This document shows, one piece after another, positions 60,141-64,000 of a stretch of 64,000 bases of DNA. Within the stretch, counting starts at the first letter, position 1; each line of letters opens with the position of its first letter. The DNA comes from Kryptolebias marmoratus (lineage: Eukaryota > Chordata > Actinopteri > Cyprinodontiformes > Rivulidae), in NCBI RefSeq assembly GCF_001649575.2, contig NC_051445.1:24682341-24746340 (forward strand), in the 5' to 3' direction. Position numbers and translations under genes: made by a program. Under the pieces are notes generated by a model. The model made no database searches. It was given only the letters and a program-made list of their open reading frames with translations, and had not been told where the DNA came from.

Positions 60141-61019
60141 GAACGTACACAATCCTACAATCTCTCCTCTTTGGCAGTCGTCACCACATTCTAACCCTTT
60201 GTGGTCTTTTATCGTCCTATCAGCCACCCCTCACATAAAAGCTGATGTTGCACTCTCCGTGAAACGGATTTCCTGCACTGTGATGTCGTCATGCATAAAG
60301 ACCATGTGCTTCCTTTGCTGCTCTTCTGCCCTCAAAGCTAAACCGATGATAACTCGGGGGGAGCAGCCAGGTCCAAGTCCTAGGTGGTCTGACTCGTTCT
60401 CTCCTCGTTGGTTCTGAGGATGCACCGCATGTAACGAGTCAAGCATTTCAAGCATTTCACATCAGCACAGAGTTCACACCTAAACCAGCCAGCCTTGCCA
60501 GTGAACAAGTACGCGCTCGAGGCCTCTCGCGCCAGGGACAGCAGCTCCATGTCAACGAGGTCTGGATTTGTTTTTCCGCGGCGCTTCTTCACTCCTGCTT
60601 TCCGGCGATATCCCTCTTGACTTTTAATCTGCAGAATGTAGCGTTATTGAAATAAAAGGCAGGAAAAAGGGGCTGGAACTTTTCGGCGTTATTAGTTGGT
60701 CGCGCTTAAGGCTCAAAACGCTGTGATGGGAGGTGAAGCGCAGGGGTATATTCGGCTCAACCCGAGTCAATGAGCTCCGGGGGGGCTCACGGTGGGCAGG
60801 TTAGTTGTTCGATCTAATTAGGACGAAGATTAATCAGATGCAAGCTCCGCTGCTCTTGATGGCAGCCGGGTTCATTAACAGTCCCTGCGCCTTCTGCTTT
60901 CTTTCTAGCGGCAGAGTGAGCCACAGGCAGTCTGGGACTGTAGGCCACTAGATCTGTGGTCAGGTAGTGAACATGGGAAGATGACATCATAGCCTAGTTT
61001 GTACGGAGGTAATTGAAGA
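60141..61019. other. Non-coding sequence
   Basis: 60360-60620 and 60680-60920 are CpG-containing and high complexity. Overlapping frames at 60199-60592 have no domain. No gene is called. Confidence 0.4.
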
Positions 61020-61275
61020 CCCAGCCTTCCCTAAAGGAATGTGTATCATTTTAAACTACAATCATCTTACGTTGTAGCCGTATTGGTCATACCTTGAAAA
61101 TGATGTGTGAGGTACCACATCAGGTTTCAACTGACTGAGGTCTAGCCCTTTTTTTTTTTTTTGTATGTGTTTTTAAGGTCATCTTAAATTGTGCTGACTC
61201 CAAAAGTTAATCCGTTGTCCACGAACAAAAACATTGTCACCTTCCCTCGCCTTACAGCGGCGGGCGATAATAAAC
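61020..61275 (-). repeat. Family A repeat, degraded
   Basis: CTAAAGGAATGTGTATCATT at the left resembles the inner half of the palindrome end. GACTCCAAAAGTTAATCCG follows. A separate end motif, CAGCGGCGGGCGATAAT, occurs at 61255-61271 in the opposite orientation, so two fragments may abut. Confidence 0.65.
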
Positions 61276-62066
61276 GAACCATTCGGGGCACCTAATATAA
61301 ACGAGATGGCGCTTCAGCTTAATGAGGGTTTAGAATATTGTACATTTTGTGTTTTTAATGAAGGAAAAAAAAAAGGGGCAAAAATGATCAAAATTTCTGA
61401 AAGGGAGCTTTTTAAATCCCCTTGCAATTTCACAGTTGGACAGCTTTAAGCTTTTGCAGAATTATTAATGAAGCGTGCCAAATCCTGGGATCACAGGCCC
61501 GGTCCGTGGAAGCAGGGACCTGGTATATCGGGACCTGAGAGGAGACGCAAGTGCCGGGTGCACATTTGCTTTCACCTGCAGCTGCAGTGACGCAGTCGCA
61601 CGCGGAAGGAAAAGCCGTTTTGCATTATCTCGACTCGGATGAAAAGCCGTGGCAGAAGCCCTGTAAATACAGGGATGTGCCACACCTGCAGGCGCTGAAA
61701 CCCAAGTGACACCAGCGTGCCGCTGCTCATCAGGCCCAACACTCAGCTGGAAATCCAGAGAGGAAAAATAGGATCCAGGAGTGTGAAGGACATGCTTGAC
61801 TTCTTCTAATTTGGTTAGGTTTCAGACATACGGAGCACTGTTTTACTTTTTTGATCACATTTCCCATCACTGTAGGTGGCAGAAAGATACCTAGAATATA
61901 TATATTTACATATATATGTGTATCTTAAAAAAATGCAAAGACATTGTTCTGTTTGTTTTTTTATATTCAGCTTATTGGGAAATGATACAGCTGGTGTGGT
62001 TCGAATAGAAAACTGCAGAAAAGGCAGGCGAAAGCTCGACAGGGAGGTAGAGTTATGTGTGTATAC
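61276..62066. other. Non-coding sequence
   Basis: 61440-61780 is GC-richer with no supported frame. A short AT-rich TATATA stretch lies at 61894-61922. Confidence 0.45.
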
Positions 62067-62280
62067 CAGGGGTAGGCAATCTTGGTCCTCGAGGGCCACC
62101 ATCCTGCATGTTTTACTTGTTTCTCTGCTCCAACACACCTGATTTGAATCAATGGGTGATTAACAGGCTTCTGCAGAACATGAAGAGGTGATTTAACCTT
62201 TGAATCAGGTGTGTTGGAGCAGAGAAACAAGGAAAACATGCAGGATGGTGGCCCTCGAGGACCAGGGTTGCCCACCCCTT
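62067..62280. mobile_element. hAT MITE, nearly full-length inverted repeat
   Basis: The 214-base element starts CAGGGGTAGGCAATCTTGG and ends GGGTTGCCCACCCCTT. Its two halves mirror each other almost throughout (TCTCTGCTCCAACACACC against GGTGTGTTGGAGCAGAGA). Flanks are GTGTATAC (62059-62066) and GTGCATAC (62281-62288), an 8-bp target duplication with one change. The family is familiar from many fish genomes. Confidence 0.92.
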
Positions 62281-62288
62281 GTGCATAC

Positions 62289-62584
62289 ATTTATGAAAGT
62301 TTTACATTACCTGCGTTTATCTTAGTATAAGTAAAGGTTTTTGTAAGTTTTTTTCCCCATACTACTATTAAACAGAGCAGCCAGAGCTAACTTGTTTGGC
62401 TCCATTTGTCCCAGATGTCCAGCAGTTATCAAAATCATTCCTGGATTTATATTCCTTTTTATGAATTGTCTCAAATCTATTATCTGTTCCACTGGATTCT
62501 AACTCAGCAGAAAATGTGTCTCATTAAATGGCGTCAGGCTGGGGTAGGAGGAGTGAATTTGTTCTCGTTAATCATTATCGATAT
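62289..62584. other. Non-coding sequence
   Basis: Nothing recognised between the MITE and the following family A copy. Confidence 0.5.
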
Positions 62585-63550
62585 AAGACTTTTGCCTCTG
62601 TGCGCATCTGTCTGTTGGCAAAAATATCTCATGAAACGCTGAACAAATTAAATGAGAACTTGCAGAAAACAGTCCCTGGATATACGTCTACAACTGATTA
62701 CCTTTTGCAGTCAGTGCAATTCAATATGGCTGCCACAGCCTACTGACTTTAACAACACAAAAGTGGCTATGACTCAGTCAGATTTACAGAAACTGAGCTA
62801 AAATTTGGTGTGGTTGTAGTTCACACGGACCCTCAACACATATTTTGAGAACTAACAGATTGCACAAGATCTTTGCTGAAATTTTTGCCATTAACCATTT
62901 GGAGTCAACTCTGTCTGTCTGTTAGCAAAGTAACTCACAAACCACTGGACAAAGTTTGATAAATCTTTCAGGAAATATTCATTGGATGTACCTCTACAGT
63001 TGATAAACATTTGAAGTCAACCTTATTCATGTAGCAGCCACGGCCTAATTGACTTTAAAAAACACAAAATTAGCTGTAGTTAAGTCAGTTCTTCAGATAT
63101 TAGTGTAACATTTGGTGAGGAAGTGGCTGAGAGTCATTCACAGCACATCCTCAAAGTGCTCCTCATTGCACAAGATCTGCTTAAAACTTTAGCAATCACT
63201 GTTGGTGTCAGTCTGTTGTCTGTTAGCAAAATAACTCATGAACCACTGGACAAAGTTTATTAAAACTTTCAGGAAATGATCATTGGACAAACTTCTACTA
63301 CTGATTAACATGTGGGATTAACCCAATTTAATATGGCAGCATAGCAGGTTAATTTATGGAACACAGAAATAGCTATAATTTAGTTAATTTTACAGCCATT
63401 GAGCTGGAGTTCAGTCTTTCACTGACATCTGGTGATATTGCATGAGACTGGAATATTTTCAAGGTTTGACCACAAATGTTGTTTCTCAACAGAAGAGGAT
63501 TTCAGATTAAAAGCGATATGCATTCCTTCAAGGAATGTTAAGCCTTTCGT
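62585..63550 (+). repeat. Family A repeat, three tandem monomers with intact palindrome
   Basis: Three monomers start at 'CTGTTGGCAAAAATATCTC' (62611), 'CTGTTAGCAAAGTAACTC' (62919) and 'CTGTTAGCAAAATAACTC' (63220), giving a period of about 300 bases. The copy ends AAGCGATATGCATTCC, with the perfect palindrome CATTCCTTCAAGGAATG at 63521-63537. The outer TGTG end is short (GCCTCTGTGCGC). Confidence 0.92.
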
Positions 63551-64000
63551 TTTTGTCAGGTATTCGTTCAGAGATGAGCTCCCAGCTTGTTTTGTTGGAG
63601 TTTGCCCTCAAAGCTCCGCTGGTTGACTGAAACGCGAGCGGCCTGAATATCCCAGTGATGGCTCGTGCTCCGGCGCTGTACATTAATAACATATGATTCA
63701 GCGGCGCCACGGGCAAGGGAGCGGGTTTGCCCGACACCGAGCTCCTCGACGTTTTCTCCGGCCCCGGAAGGAGCGCGCTGATTCGTCGCTGTTCACATTC
63801 GCCCCAAGGATAACACGGACCCCGCTGCAATTATCGGGATGATTCAGAAAGCGCAATCTGCTTGATGTTCTCGCCGCTGCAATGGATGATGTTAATCACA
63901 TTCGTCTCCAAAAAGCAGTTAGCGTTAGTATGTCACTTGCTGGGATCTTTTCCGGCTCGGTCAGGGGAGTGTCAGTCCCAGCTGGATCTGTTTAAAATAA
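63551..64000. other. GC-richer non-coding sequence at the right edge
   Basis: No repeat words. Mixed composition with CpG and AT-rich binding-site-like words (GTACATTAATAACATATG, GCTGCAATTATCGGGATG, GTTAATCACATTCG). It is a candidate conserved non-coding block that continues beyond the window. Confidence 0.4.

Noticed and set aside
61815..62290. Overlapping frames over the hAT MITE
   Set aside because: They read through an inverted-repeat MITE and a TATATA stretch. No coding signal.
62611..63420. CRISPR-like array from regularly spaced repeats
   Set aside because: The repeats are about 300 bases apart, diverged, and belong to family A monomers in a vertebrate genome.

Overview
The window looks like nuclear DNA of a teleost fish. 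It is AT-rich and intron-like, has many CA, GT and AT microsatellites, and carries several repeat types that I know from fish genomes: decayed Tc1/mariner copies, hAT elements and MITEs, a TTAA-flanked MITE, a 'GGTGGCGGTAATGCAC' repeat, a CCTAA-rich repeat and a non-LTR retrotransposon 3' fragment. A percomorph is likely, possibly cyprinodontiform, but I cannot go finer from sequence alone. There is one assembly gap (34633-35347).

Protein-coding content is very sparse. The only well supported coding segment is an internal exon at 29024-29220 on the + strand. It has a polypyrimidine tract and AG acceptor, a clean Ser/Pro-rich reading frame and a GT donor. I do not recognise the gene. A weaker candidate is a CpG-rich first exon beginning at the ATG at 58259. 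Most of the window therefore reads as introns and flanks of one or two long genes. Blocks of higher-complexity single-copy sequence (about 20600-21120, 30290-31020, 36060-36640, 40480-41637, 48700-49330, 63550-64000) are good places to look for conserved regulatory elements. None of the other open frames looks like a gene.

The rest is dominated by repeats. The commonest is here called family A. It is built from roughly 300-base monomers that can be tandemly repeated, and one end carries a conserved 'GGCGGGCGATATGCATTCC' motif with a palindrome (CATTCCTTCAAGGAATG). I find at least fifteen copies or fragments, in both orientations. A second family (D) has long terminal inverted repeats. One D copy (33060-35927) has been invaded by two hAT-type elements, one with a perfect 8-bp target duplication (CCTGGAGG). 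A Tc1 copy at 38514-40130 is split by a 652-bp hAT-like element flanked by the 8-bp duplication TCCGTATG. A family A copy at 50665-51965 is split by a 764-bp TTAA-flanked element, and a short 234-bp relative of that element lies at 5589-5822.

Other notable items are a long purine-only-biased tract (31110-31734) into which a family A copy has inserted, a CpG-dense block with no gene (52435-53400), a minus-strand tRNA-like SINE (48447-48546), and two dispersed sequences (3974-4438 and 28126-28252) that share a protein reading frame.
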